Below, one piece after another: positions 1 through 7,233 of a DNA stretch of 16,267 bases. The DNA is taken from contig CALFJA010000004.1 of NCBI GenBank assembly GCA_937877605.1, positions 1 through 16,267 on the forward strand. Direction: 5' to 3'. This stretch comes from an uncultured Prevotellaceae bacterium (GTDB lineage: Bacteria; Bacteroidota; Bacteroidia; Bacteroidales; Bacteroidaceae). The notes under the pieces were generated by a model that had not been told where the DNA came from, did not search any database, and saw nothing but the letters and a program-made list of their open reading frames with translations. Both the position numbers and the translations under genes were made by a program. Numbering within the stretch: position 1 is the stretch's first letter; every line of letters starts with the position of its first letter.

Positions 1-271
1 GTAAAATTCCCCATAATCCTCGGTCATGCATCCTGCGTACCATGATGGGAATGATGAGGAGGCTGATGCCGTTGCTGATGATGGAAGCCACCTCCGTTGA
101 GACGAACGGCTGATAGGCGAGCGACAGGAGGAAGCTGCAAACCCAGAAGGAGAGTGCAAACCACCAGAATTCGGAGCGGCGGCTGCGGCCGCGGAACGAC
201 AGGATGTTGGCAAAGCCCTTCTTTGTTGCTTCCCAGAAAGAGGGCTGCGGGAGTGTTTGATAGTTTTCCAT
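1..271 (-). CDS. DUF805 family inner-membrane protein, C-terminally cut by window edge
   Basis: This reading frame starts at an ATG on the minus strand at 271 and stays open to base 1, so about 90 N-terminal residues are visible. It begins MENYQTLPQPSFWEATKKG and carries the two marks of DUF805 proteins: an Arg-rich RGRSRRSEFWWF motif near residue 28, just ahead of the first membrane segment, and an RRMHDRG motif near residue 80 following a second hydrophobic stretch. DUF805 proteins are small multi-pass inner-membrane proteins of unknown function. The start lies only 5 bp after the stop of another DUF805 gene, so the two are probably co-transcribed paralogues behind trmD. The family call is firm; no biochemical role can be given. 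Confidence 0.8.
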   Translation of the reverse strand, partial: MENYQTLPQPSFWEATKKGFANILSFRGRSRRSEFWWFALSFWVCSFLLSLAYQPFVSTEVASIISNGISLLIIPIMVRRMHDRGLWGIL

Positions 272-276
272 ATTGT

Positions 277-828
277 TTATTTTTTGTCTTTTACATATTT
301 TGGTGAGGGGCCGTAGTCGTTCTGTGCCTTGTCGCTGTCCTTCATGAAGAACACAAGACACACCACGGTGAGTACCAGCGAGACATTTGCCAGCAGGCAG
401 ATGGCGGCCCATACATAGGCATTTTCCGTAACGGTGCGGATGTCCTGCTGTGTGGCAAAGACCCAACCGAGTGCAACGATGATGATAAGCGCCAGCGGAT
501 AGACCATTCCGCCGAACCAAGTGTCACGGCGGTTGATATCGTGAAGGCGTCCGCAGCTTTCCGTTGCCCACAGTCCGATGGGTGGAATGATGAGCAGGCC
601 TTGTATCCACGAGCCCCAGACATGCGAGAGGTTTATTTTCAGACAGTCCTCGAGGAGTATTCTCAGCCCGAAGAACACCGCCAGGTAGATGACGCAAGCC
701 AGCGTGCACCACCAATATTCCGACCGCCTGACGCGGCGGTGGTTGTTGTTCAGGTTGACGAGTGCCCGCTTCAGTGCCTGTCCGAAGGTGAGCGAAGGCA
801 GTTTGATGAGGTCTTCTGTTTCTTTCAT
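277..828 (-). CDS. DUF805 family inner-membrane protein
   Basis: The product is 183 residues. The N-terminal cytoplasmic part holds RVRRSEYWW (about residues 32-40), the DUF805 signature preceding the first membrane helix. Hydrophobic segments follow at roughly 42-60, 74-88, 108-125 and 140-162, and the conserved GRLHDINRR motif sits near residue 93. The lysine-rich C-terminus is probably cytoplasmic. The ATG overlaps the trmD stop by 4 bp (ATGA), which implies translational coupling, and the next DUF805 gene begins 5 bp downstream. Function in the family is unknown. The two copies share the RRSE(F/Y)WW and R(R/L)(M)HD motifs but differ elsewhere, so they are diverged paralogues rather than a recent duplication. 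Confidence 0.85.
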   Translation of the reverse strand: MKETEDLIKLPSLTFGQALKRALVNLNNNHRRVRRSEYWWCTLACVIYLAVFFGLRILLEDCLKINLSHVWGSWIQGLLIIPPIGLWATESCGRLHDINRRDTWFGGMVYPLALIIIVALGWVFATQQDIRTVTENAYVWAAICLLANVSLVLTVVCLVFFMKDSDKAQNDYGPSPKYVKDKK

Positions 829-1499
829 TTCAGCAAGTCTGGTCTGAGTTTCTTGGTTCTTTCCAGTGCCTGTTCCATTTCCCAGGCTTTTATCTTGGCT
901 TCGTTTCCGCTGAGCAGGATGTCCGGCACGCGCCAGCCTTTGTAGTCGGCGGGTCTTGTGTAGATGGGTGCTGCCAGCAGGTCGTCCTGGAAGCAGTCTG
1001 AGAGTGCGCTCTGCTCGTCGCCGATGACGCCCGGGACGATGCGTACGATGGCGTCGGCCATGACGGCAGCAGCCAGTTCCCCGCCGGTGAGCACATAGTC
1101 GCCGATGGAGATTTCGCGGGTGATGAGGTGCTCGCGGATGCGGTGGTCTATTCCCTTATAGTGTCCGCAGAGGATGATGAGATTCTCCTTCAGCGAGAGG
1201 TCGTTGGCCGTGTGCTGGGTGAACTGCTCGCCGTCGGGACTGGTGAAGATGACTTCGTCGTATTCCCTTTCCGCCTTCAGCGCAGAGATGCAGCGGTCGA
1301 TGGGTTCTATCTGCATCACCATCCCGGCAAATCCGCCGTAGGGATAGTCGTCCACGCGACGCCACTTGTCGGTGGTGTAGTCGCGCAGGTTGTGCAGGTG
1401 GATTTCTGCCAGCCCCTTTTTCTGGGCCCGTGCCAGGATGGATTCGTGGAGGAAGCCTTCCAGCATCTCGGGTAATACGGTGATAATGTCTATTCTCAT
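825..1499 (-). CDS. trmD: tRNA (guanine-N1-)-methyltransferase TrmD
   Basis: TrmD is the SPOUT-class enzyme that methylates G37 at N1 in tRNAs reading CNN and some other codons, using S-adenosylmethionine; m1G37 prevents +1 frameshifting. The 224-residue product has the family length. Visible motifs are YGGFAGMVMQ (54-63), the trefoil-knot cofactor loops LCGHYKGIDHRI (110-121) and ISIGDYVLTGGE (130-141), then Arg153 in VRIVPG, and Asp168 before LLAAPIYTRP, which lines up with the catalytic Asp169 of the E. coli enzyme. The start is the ATG at 1499. It is the first gene of a three-gene minus-strand cluster and overlaps the following DUF805 gene by 4 bp. Unlike many bacteria, no rimM, rpsP or rplS is adjacent. 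I found no convincing Bacteroidetes promoter just upstream. Confidence 0.97.
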   Translation of the reverse strand: MRIDIITVLPEMLEGFLHESILARAQKKGLAEIHLHNLRDYTTDKWRRVDDYPYGGFAGMVMQIEPIDRCISALKAEREYDEVIFTSPDGEQFTQHTANDLSLKENLIILCGHYKGIDHRIREHLITREISIGDYVLTGGELAAAVMADAIVRIVPGVIGDEQSALSDCFQDDLLAAPIYTRPADYKGWRVPDILLSGNEAKIKAWEMEQALERTKKLRPDLLK

Positions 1500-1555
1500 A
1501 GTTGTTTGCGAATTTACAAAGAATTGGGGGGATACTGAAATAAAACCCTCTGATT

Positions 1556-1586
1556 TTTGTTTTTTTAAGCACTCCGTGTAACTTTT
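1556..1586 (+). promoter_or_regulatory. Candidate Bacteroidetes sigma-ABfr promoter for the DUF2807 gene
   Basis: TTTG (1556-1559), a spacer of exactly 19 bp, then TAACTTTT (1579-1586) matches the Bacteroidetes consensus TTTG-N19-21-TAnnTTTG at all but the last base. Transcription would start near 1593, leaving a leader of about 50 nt before the ATG at 1642. A second box-like sequence TATGTTTTG lies at 1591-1599 but has no matching upstream element. Confidence 0.45.
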
Positions 1587-1641
1587 TGCCTATGTTTTGC
1601 GTCAAAAGAACAGACGATAGAAACCAGAAAAATATCAGATT

Positions 1642-2451
1642 ATGAAAAGAAAGTCATTATTCCTGTTGGCCGGCATCGCCGTGATGTCCTTGCTGGCATT
1701 GCCTTCGTGGTCAGCCGCAAAGCCGGAGCAGGCTCCAAAGGAGAAAGTTATCTACCGCACATTTGCCGTGAAGGACTTTACGGCGTTGAATGTGTCTGGC
1801 GCAGTGAAAGTTATTTATGCTCAGGGCCCGTTGCGCGTGACGGCAAAGGGCACCGAGCGCGACTTGTCGTTCTTGAAGATCACCCAGTCGCAGGGCAAAC
1901 TCAGGGTGCAGACCAATTCGAAGGTGTCGGTATCCCGCCATCCGAAGAAGGTGACTGTCTATGTCACAGTTCCTCATTTGACCGACCTGAGCGTTGGAGG
2001 TGCCAGCAAGTTCAAGGCCGGGCGTCTTCAGGCTGAAGGCTTCCAACTGTTGGTTGCCGGGGCCAGCGATGTTGAGATAGGCGATTTGGACTGTCAGTCG
2101 CTGAAAGCCGAAGCAAATGGTGCCAGCGGATTGAAGTTGAAAGGCACGGCAAAGGAGTGCATCCTGAAATGCACCGGTTCGTCCGATGCCGACCTGAAGT
2201 TGCAGGGTAAGCGCTTGACCGTCAGCAATTCCGGTGCCAGTGAAGTAGACCTTGAGTTCCAGGGCGGCGATGTAGTGGTGGATTGTACAGGTTCATCGGA
2301 GGCCTCATTGACGGTAAGTTGCCGCCAGCTGAAGGTGAAATGTACGGGAGCGTCCGAAGCCAGCGTTGCCGGTACGGCTCAACAGTTCTACCACGAGAAT
2401 CGGGGAGCCAGTTCAATCAACCATAAGGCTTTGATTGTGACAGGCCGGTAG
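1642..2451 (+). CDS. Secreted DUF2807 (head GIN domain) putative adhesin-like protein
   Basis: The product is 269 residues. It starts with a signal peptide (MKRK, then a hydrophobic core to about residue 22, cleavage probably after SWSAA near 26). After a short linker, KDFTALNVSGAVKVIYAQG (from about 44) is the typical opening of a DUF2807/GIN domain, annotated in databases as a putative auto-transporter adhesin head. From residue 120 a G-(A/S)-S triplet recurs at 120, 140, 160, 179, 198, 217, 236 and 255, which suggests stacked coils of a beta-helix. There is no C-terminal sorting domain or barrel, so the protein is probably periplasmic or surface-exposed; the role is unknown. It stands alone between the trmD cluster and convergent aroB. 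The start is supported by the signal peptide and the upstream promoter-like sequence. Confidence 0.85.
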   Translation: MKRKSLFLLAGIAVMSLLALPSWSAAKPEQAPKEKVIYRTFAVKDFTALNVSGAVKVIYAQGPLRVTAKGTERDLSFLKITQSQGKLRVQTNSKVSVSRHPKKVTVYVTVPHLTDLSVGGASKFKAGRLQAEGFQLLVAGASDVEIGDLDCQSLKAEANGASGLKLKGTAKECILKCTGSSDADLKLQGKRLTVSNSGASEVDLEFQGGDVVVDCTGSSEASLTVSCRQLKVKCTGASEASVAGTAQQFYHENRGASSINHKALIVTGR

Positions 2452-2532
2452 CAACTTTGATGTAAATTGTTTACAACTTATTTATACACAGTAGGTTAGG
2501 CGATGATTCTCCGAAATGGGAACAGTCGTTGT

Positions 2533-2573
2533 CCAAAAGGGGTCCAAACGCATTCCGTTTGGGCCCCTTTTGG
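2533..2573. terminator. Strong hairpin between convergent genes (likely bidirectional terminator, repeat-derived)
   Basis: CCAAAAGGGG (2533-2542) pairs with CCCCTTTTGG (2564-2573); after one T-G wobble the pairing continues as CCAAACG (2544-2550) with CGTTTGG (2556-2562), closing a 5-nt CATTC loop. The 18-bp stem lies between the convergent DUF2807 gene and aroB. No long U-tract follows on either strand, so classical intrinsic termination is likely but not certain. The inner part belongs to a repeat family seen again near 7015. Confidence 0.55.
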
Positions 2574-2622
2574 CTTGCGTTTGGGCGGAAAACGGAGTGC
2601 GTTTGGGGCTCAAACGGAAACC
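2533..2622. repeat. CCAAACG/CGTTTGG intergenic repeat cluster, copy A
   Basis: This cluster holds the 19-bp unit CCAAACGGAATGCGTTTGG on the minus strand (2544-2562), a GCGTTTGGG element at 2578-2586, a GCGTTTGGGG element at 2599-2608, and a small hairpin CGTTTG (2600-2605) / CAAACG (2611-2616). The rest of 2452-2737 shows nothing further; the open frames here are low-complexity translations of the repeats. Confidence 0.7.
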
Positions 2623-2737
2623 GCGCGCAGGACAGTCTGTGTGCAGCTGTTCCAAAGTGATTGGGAAACAGAGAGTTACAAAGGTTTTCGCTGGCAGGGA
2701 ATGTAGGCCGGGAGGCCGATTCTCGAAAGGCTAGAGT

Positions 2738-3787
2738 CTACCCCTCGCGGTAGAAGTCCAGTGAATCTGCAATGAGTTCCTTCGGAACGGTCTGGTTGAC
2801 AAGTGGTTGCCCGATGTCTGCCAGCAGGGTGAAGTTGATGCCGTTGCCTGTGTTTTTCTTGTCGTGTTCCATCAGTTGGAGCAGCGTGGGGTAGTCGTTG
2901 CAGTCAATAGGGAGCCTGCCATAGCGTTCGAGGATGAACCGCACGGTCTGCCGCATCTGCTCAATGGGGAACTGCTTCTCCACAACCGAGAGGTACAACT
3001 CGCACACCAGTCCGGCCGCTACCGCCCATCCGTGTGGCACGGGGGTGCCTTTCTCCATCATGAGCGACTCCAGGGCGTGCCCTACGGTATGCCCCAGGTT
3101 CAATGCCTTGCGCTTTCCCCGTTCCTTGGGGTCCTGCTCCACGACACGGCGTTTCACCTCAACCGATTTCTGAATCATGCCGGCCAGCACCTTCCAGTCC
3201 GGTTTTTCCATGTCGAACCGCAGGGTCTCGCTCCATTGCCGCGGGTCGGCCAGCAGCGAGTGCTTGAGCATCTCGGCATAGCCCGACAGCAGTTCCTCGC
3301 GTGGCAGCGTCCGGAGGAAGTCGGTTGCCACCACAACGGCCTTCGGCAGGGCAAAGACGCCAATCTCGTTCTTCAGCCCGGCGAAGTTCACCGCCGTTTT
3401 TCCGCCTATCGAGGCGTCGACCATGGCCAGCAGGGTGGTGGGCAGGTTGATGCAGTCCATGCCCCGCTTGAAGGTGGCTGCCGCCATTCCGCCCAGGTCG
3501 CACACCATTCCGCCGCCCACATTCAGCAGCAGCGAGGTGCGCCGTGCACCGCCGTCGACCAGCCGCTGCCACACTTGTTGCAGCGAAGGGAGCGACTTGT
3601 GGGCCTCGCCCGAAGGGATGCAGATTGTCTCTGCCCCTTGTAAGCAGGGAAGATGGCTCAGCAATGGCCAGCAATGGCTTTGTGTGTGCTCGTCCAGAAG
3701 GACGAAAATGCGTTCTTTCCCATAGGGAGCAAGCAGCTGCTGAAGCGTTTCCGGCAGCGCAGAGGTGAAGAAAAGTCGGTTGTTCAT
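2738..3787 (-). CDS. aroB: 3-dehydroquinate synthase
   Basis: AroB turns DAHP into 3-dehydroquinate, the second step of the shikimate pathway to aromatic amino acids and folate, using NAD and a divalent metal in the cytoplasm. With the start at 3787 (MNNRLFFTSALPE) it is 349 residues, the usual size. Landmarks: SGEAHKS near 59-65, the NAD-binding segment GGGMVCDLGG (91-100) with KRG, TTLLAMVDASIGGKTAVN (117-134), GYAEMLKH (169-176) supplying a metal-binding Glu, LNLGHTVGHALE (229-240) and PHGWAV (251-256) supplying metal-binding His residues, and DKKN further on. An in-frame ATG 57 bp upstream is less likely because a good promoter lies between the two starts. The gene is convergent with the DUF2807 gene and divergent from the outer membrane protein gene. 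Confidence 0.95.
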   Translation of the reverse strand: MNNRLFFTSALPETLQQLLAPYGKERIFVLLDEHTQSHCWPLLSHLPCLQGAETICIPSGEAHKSLPSLQQVWQRLVDGGARRTSLLLNVGGGMVCDLGGMAAATFKRGMDCINLPTTLLAMVDASIGGKTAVNFAGLKNEIGVFALPKAVVVATDFLRTLPREELLSGYAEMLKHSLLADPRQWSETLRFDMEKPDWKVLAGMIQKSVEVKRRVVEQDPKERGKRKALNLGHTVGHALESLMMEKGTPVPHGWAVAAGLVCELYLSVVEKQFPIEQMRQTVRFILERYGRLPIDCNDYPTLLQLMEHDKKNTGNGINFTLLADIGQPLVNQTVPKELIADSLDFYREG

Positions 3788-3791
3788 GCCG

Positions 3792-3823
3792 TAAAGATAC
3801 GGGAAGATGCTGAAAACGGCAAA
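3792..3823 (-). promoter_or_regulatory. Candidate aroB promoter (possibly leaderless)
   Basis: Read on the minus strand, TTTG (3823-3820), a 20-bp spacer and TATCTTTA (3799-3792) fit the Bacteroidetes consensus with one mismatch in the last base. The -7 box ends only 4 bp before the ATG at 3787, so transcription would begin at or very near the start codon. Confidence 0.5.
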
Positions 3824-3936
3824 TTTCCCGGGCCTTTTCCGCACATGAGCCGCTCCGTAGGAGCCAAAAAACGGGCGGCAGCGTTAAACCAACAAGGTTT
3901 TTGTGCGTCAAAAAGTAAAACAAACATCCGTAACAG

Positions 3937-6915
3937 ATGAAACGACTTGCATTTCTATTGTCGTTCTTGTTGCTCTCCATTCTCCACACACAGGCACAGG
4001 AACGGCAGATAAGCGGTGTGCTGATTGACCGCGATACGAAAGAAGCCATCGAGCAATCGACCGTACAGTTGCTCCAACTCGACAGCACCTATGTGTCCGG
4101 TGCGCTCTCCAACGAGGAGGGGCAGTTTGTCGTGACAGCCCCTGCCGACGGCCGCTACCTTGTGAAAATAACCAATGTGGGCTACTTCCCGACAGTCAGG
4201 ACCGTCACCATCAAGGACGGCCAAAGCGTGGACTTGGGCAAGGTGGTCTGCGGTGCCGAGACCATCATGCTGAAGGGGGCCACCATCACGGGCCAGGCTA
4301 TGAAGGTGGTGGTCAGGGAAGACACCTTTGTATACAACTCTTCGGCCTACCGCACCCCTGAAGGCTCGGCGGCGGAGGAACTCGTCAAGCGGCTGCCAGG
4401 AGCAGAGGTGGACGACAACGGAACCATCAAGATTAACGGAAAGGAGGTGAAGAAAATCCGTGTGGACGGCAAGGAATTCATGACTGGCGACACCAAGACC
4501 GCCCTGAAGAACCTGCCCACCTCCATCATCAACCAACTGAAGGTATATGACGAAAAGAGCGACTTGGCCAGGGTGACCGGAATTGACGACGGGGAAGAGC
4601 AAACCGTGCTGGACTTCGGCATCAAACCGGGCATGAACAAGGGGCTCTTCGCCAACATCGACCTGGGAATAGGCAACCACGGGCGCTACTCCGAAAAAGC
4701 AATGGGGGCCTGGTTCAACGACGACTGGCGGGCCATGCTCTTCGGAAGTGCCAACAACACCAACGACATGGGCTTCCCCGGCGGTGGCGGATTCGGACGC
4801 TTCGGCGGCGGACGGCAGGGACTCAATGCCACAAAGATGGTCGGTACCAACCTGAACTACGAGAAGAAGGACACCCTCTCGGTGGATGGAAGCATACGGT
4901 GGAACCACAACGACGGCGATGTGAACACCCGCCAGTCCATCGAAAACTTTGTATCCACAACGGGAGCGTTCTCCAACAGTATTACGCAACAGTACACACG
5001 GGGCGACTCCTGGAATGCACAGATGCGCCTGGAGTGGACTCCCGACTCGCTGACCAACATCATGTTCCGCCCATCGTTCAGCCGTTCGGCCAACGACGAA
5101 CGCTCAACCAGCGTGTCGGCGGCCTACAACAGCAATCCGTACGACTATGTTTCCGATGCCCTCGACCCGGCATCCATCGCACAACTGGAGGGCCTCGGCC
5201 AGATGGTCAACACCCGGTCGCAAACCTCGCTGACCTATTCGGACAGCAAGACGGCAAGGGGAATGCTCCAGGTTAACCGGCGGCTGAACAGCATGGGGCG
5301 TAACTTCACCATCAGGGGCGATGCCAGCTATGGCTCGACCGAAAGCAAGACGCTCTCGCTCACCAATGTACACCTCTACCAGGCGGCCAACTCCTTGGGG
5401 CTGAACTCCTATCAGACTAACCGCTACAGCGTGACACCGACGCGCAATCATTCCTACTCCGTTCAGGCAACTTACAGCGAACCGCTCTGGAAGGCTACCT
5501 TCCTCCAACTCATCTATAAGTTCGAATACAGTTTCAGAAAGTCCGACCGGTCTACATTTGACTTCAGCAACCTGGGCGAGGACTTCTTCGACGGAGTGAA
5601 CCTGGCCTACCGTAACTGGAACGGCTACCTCGACCGGCTGGCAGAACCCATAGAAAACTATCGGGACGAGGACCTCAGCCGGTTTGCTGAATACCGCAAC
5701 TATACGCACGAAATAGAGTTGATGATGCGGTTTGTGCGTGCTAAATACAACCTGAACTTCGGGTTGATGATGCAGCCCCAGCATTCAACTTTCAAGCAGG
5801 ACTACCAGGGACGGCACACCGATACCTCGCGCAGTGTGACCAACTTCTCGCCGACGCTCGACTTCCGGTACAGGTTCAGCCGCCTGAGCAACCTCCGCAT
5901 CAACTACCGCGGGACGACAACGCAGCCCGACATGTCCGACCTTCTCGACATCACCGACGACAGCGACCCACTCAACATCCGCAAAGGCAATCCCGGGTTG
6001 AAGCCTGCCTTCACCAACCGTTTCCGCCTGTTCTACAACAACTACATCCAAGACCACCAGCGGGCCATCATGACTTTCATCAACTACAGCACCACCCGCA
6101 ACAGCATCAGCGACCGGATTACCTACGACGAGACTACCGGCGGGCGCACCATCACGCCCGAGAACATCAACGGCAACTGGGATGTGAACGGCGCATTCAT
6201 GTTCAACACCGCCATCGATTCGCTCGGCTATTGGAATGTGAACACCTTTACACGCGCGCAATATAATAATTATGTGGCCTTCCTTAATGTCGGACAAACG
6301 GCCGATGCCGTGAAGAACATCACGCGTTCGACCTCCTTGAGCGAGCGCATTGCCGGCAGCTACCGCAACAACTGGCTGGAAGTGGAACTCGACGGGTCGT
6401 TCACCTACACCCATTCCAAGAACAAACTGCAGTCGGCCGGTAACATGAACACATGGCAGTTTGCCTACGGAGGCACCATCAATCTCACTGCACCGTGGGG
6501 CACCTCCCTCTCGACCGGCCTGCATGAGAACTCCAGACGCGGTTACAGCGACAGTTCCATGAACACCAACGAGCTGGTGTGGAATGCCCAGGTGTCGCAC
6601 GGATTCCTCCGCGGGAAGCCGCTCACGGTGTCGCTGCAGTTCTACGACATCCTGCATGAGCAGAGCAATCTCTCCAGAATCATCAATGCCACGCAGCGGA
6701 GCGACACCGAATACAATAGCATCAACTCCTACGCCATGCTCCATGTGGTCTATCGCATGAACCTTTTCGGCGGCAAAGATGCCCGTCAACAGATGCGCGG
6801 CCCTGGCGACCGACCCGATTTCGGCCGTCCGGAGTTCCGTGGTCAGCGTCCTCCAGGCGGAGGGTCCGGCGGCGGCTTCCGGCCGCGTGGAGGATTTGGA
6901 GGCCCCGGTTTCTGA
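3937..6915 (+). CDS. Outer membrane beta-barrel protein of the OMP_b-brl_3 / TonB-dependent receptor type
   Basis: The product is 992 residues. A signal peptide (MKRLAFLLSFLLLSILHTQAQ) is followed by a CarboxypepD_reg-like beta-sandwich (about 24-105), with the typical GVLIDRDTKEAIEQ opening and SNEEGQFV and GY segments. A plug-like region (about 110-230) contains LVKRLPGAEVDDNGTIKING and VDGKEFMTGD. The remainder alternates aromatic and polar strands with frequent Asn and Asp turns, as in a large outer membrane barrel. A glycine-rich insert lies at about 279-295 and a Gly/Arg/Pro-rich tail at about 948-992. Such proteins are placed in the outer membrane; the substrate is unknown. No SusD-like partner is present, so it is not a polysaccharide-utilisation pair. 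It appears monocistronic. Start choice rests on the signal peptide. Confidence 0.88.
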   Translation: MKRLAFLLSFLLLSILHTQAQERQISGVLIDRDTKEAIEQSTVQLLQLDSTYVSGALSNEEGQFVVTAPADGRYLVKITNVGYFPTVRTVTIKDGQSVDLGKVVCGAETIMLKGATITGQAMKVVVREDTFVYNSSAYRTPEGSAAEELVKRLPGAEVDDNGTIKINGKEVKKIRVDGKEFMTGDTKTALKNLPTSIINQLKVYDEKSDLARVTGIDDGEEQTVLDFGIKPGMNKGLFANIDLGIGNHGRYSEKAMGAWFNDDWRAMLFGSANNTNDMGFPGGGGFGRFGGGRQGLNATKMVGTNLNYEKKDTLSVDGSIRWNHNDGDVNTRQSIENFVSTTGAFSNSITQQYTRGDSWNAQMRLEWTPDSLTNIMFRPSFSRSANDERSTSVSAAYNSNPYDYVSDALDPASIAQLEGLGQMVNTRSQTSLTYSDSKTARGMLQVNRRLNSMGRNFTIRGDASYGSTESKTLSLTNVHLYQAANSLGLNSYQTNRYSVTPTRNHSYSVQATYSEPLWKATFLQLIYKFEYSFRKSDRSTFDFSNLGEDFFDGVNLAYRNWNGYLDRLAEPIENYRDEDLSRFAEYRNYTHEIELMMRFVRAKYNLNFGLMMQPQHSTFKQDYQGRHTDTSRSVTNFSPTLDFRYRFSRLSNLRINYRGTTTQPDMSDLLDITDDSDPLNIRKGNPGLKPAFTNRFRLFYNNYIQDHQRAIMTFINYSTTRNSISDRITYDETTGGRTITPENINGNWDVNGAFMFNTAIDSLGYWNVNTFTRAQYNNYVAFLNVGQTADAVKNITRSTSLSERIAGSYRNNWLEVELDGSFTYTHSKNKLQSAGNMNTWQFAYGGTINLTAPWGTSLSTGLHENSRRGYSDSSMNTNELVWNAQVSHGFLRGKPLTVSLQFYDILHEQSNLSRIINATQRSDTEYNSINSYAMLHVVYRMNLFGGKDARQQMRGPGDRPDFGRPEFRGQRPPGGGSGGGFRPRGGFGGPGF

Positions 6916-6962
6916 ACGGTTTTGTAACTATTTTATAATCAGTGGTTTGAAACGGTATTGCA

Positions 6963-6997
6963 AAAGAGCCCCAAACGCAGCGCGTTTGGGGCTCTTT
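6963..6997. terminator. Perfect 35-bp palindromic hairpin after the outer membrane protein gene
   Basis: AAAGAGCCCCAAACGC (6963-6978) pairs perfectly with GCGTTTGGGGCTCTTT (6982-6997) around a 3-nt AGC loop. It lies 47 bp after the stop of the barrel gene. The 3' arm ends in only three T residues, so it is a plausible but short-tailed intrinsic terminator. It carries the same CCAAACGC/GCGTTTGG core as the repeat cluster around it. Confidence 0.6.
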
Positions 6998-7051
6998 CGT
7001 CGTGCGTTTGGAGCCCAAATGGAATGCGTTTGGGGCCAAAACGGAAAACGG
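6963..7051. repeat. CCAAACG/CGTTTGG intergenic repeat cluster, copy B
   Basis: After the perfect hairpin come GCGTTTGGAG (7004-7013), the unit CCAAATGGAATGCGTTTGG (7015-7033), which differs by one base from the unit in copy A and has the opposite orientation, and GCGTTTGGGGCCAAAACGG (7026-7044). The stretch 2599-2620 in copy A resembles 7026-7048 here (GCGTTTGGGG, then AAACGGAAA). The rest of the 318-bp gap up to 7233 holds the blaI control region. Confidence 0.7.
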
Positions 7052-7095
7052 GTGAACTGAACGGGGATGACAACCGTGGCGGAAATGGTGCAAAC

Positions 7096-7154
7096 AACTA
7101 ATAAAATGGGTGCCGGAAAAGTTAGTTTCTGTTAAATAACTAAATGTTTTAGTT
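7096..7154. promoter_or_regulatory. Candidate BlaI-type operator: four TTAGTT/AACTAA half-sites
   Basis: The region contains AACTAA (7096-7101), TTAGTT (7122-7127), and a perfect dyad AACTAAA-TGT-TTTAGTT (7138-7154). The last dyad overlaps the -33 box of the likely blaI promoter (7152-7155). Autoregulation by dyad operators overlapping their own promoter is known for BlaI/MecI proteins; that these particular sites bind this repressor is inference. The sequence differs from the TACA/TGTA core of staphylococcal bla/mec operators. Confidence 0.5.
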
Positions 7155-7182
7155 GAAATGCTTGTTCCATTTCCTATATTTG
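7152..7182 (+). promoter_or_regulatory. blaI-M56 operon promoter
   Basis: GTTG (7152-7155), a 19-bp spacer and TATATTTG (7175-7182) give a full match to the -7 consensus TAnnTTTG and three of four bases of the -33 TTTG. Transcription would start near 7189, about 45 nt before the ATG at 7234. Confidence 0.65.
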
Positions 7183-7233
7183 CCAGCGGTATTGATGCAA
7201 TCTATTCGTTAAACTGTCAAAACTGAACCGAGC

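Noticed and set aside
2503..2734. Two short plus-strand open frames of 67 and 72 residues
   Set aside because: They translate the CCAAACG repeat cluster (HSVWAPFGLRLGGKRSAFGAQ-like text), overlap each other in different frames and have no start context; the repeat explains them.
3955..6789. Long minus-strand frames (up to 344 residues) opposite the outer membrane protein gene
   Set aside because: They are antisense shadows of a 992-residue gene with a signal peptide and recognised domains; they contain no recognisable motif.
3937..6915. SusC-type member of a polysaccharide-utilisation locus
   Set aside because: No SusD-like gene, glycoside hydrolase or sensor regulator is adjacent, and the domain pattern fits the OMP_b-brl_3 type better.
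6722..7093. Short frames on both strands over 6722-7093
   Set aside because: They run across the end of the barrel gene and repeat copy B; the repeat and the shadow of the real gene account for them.
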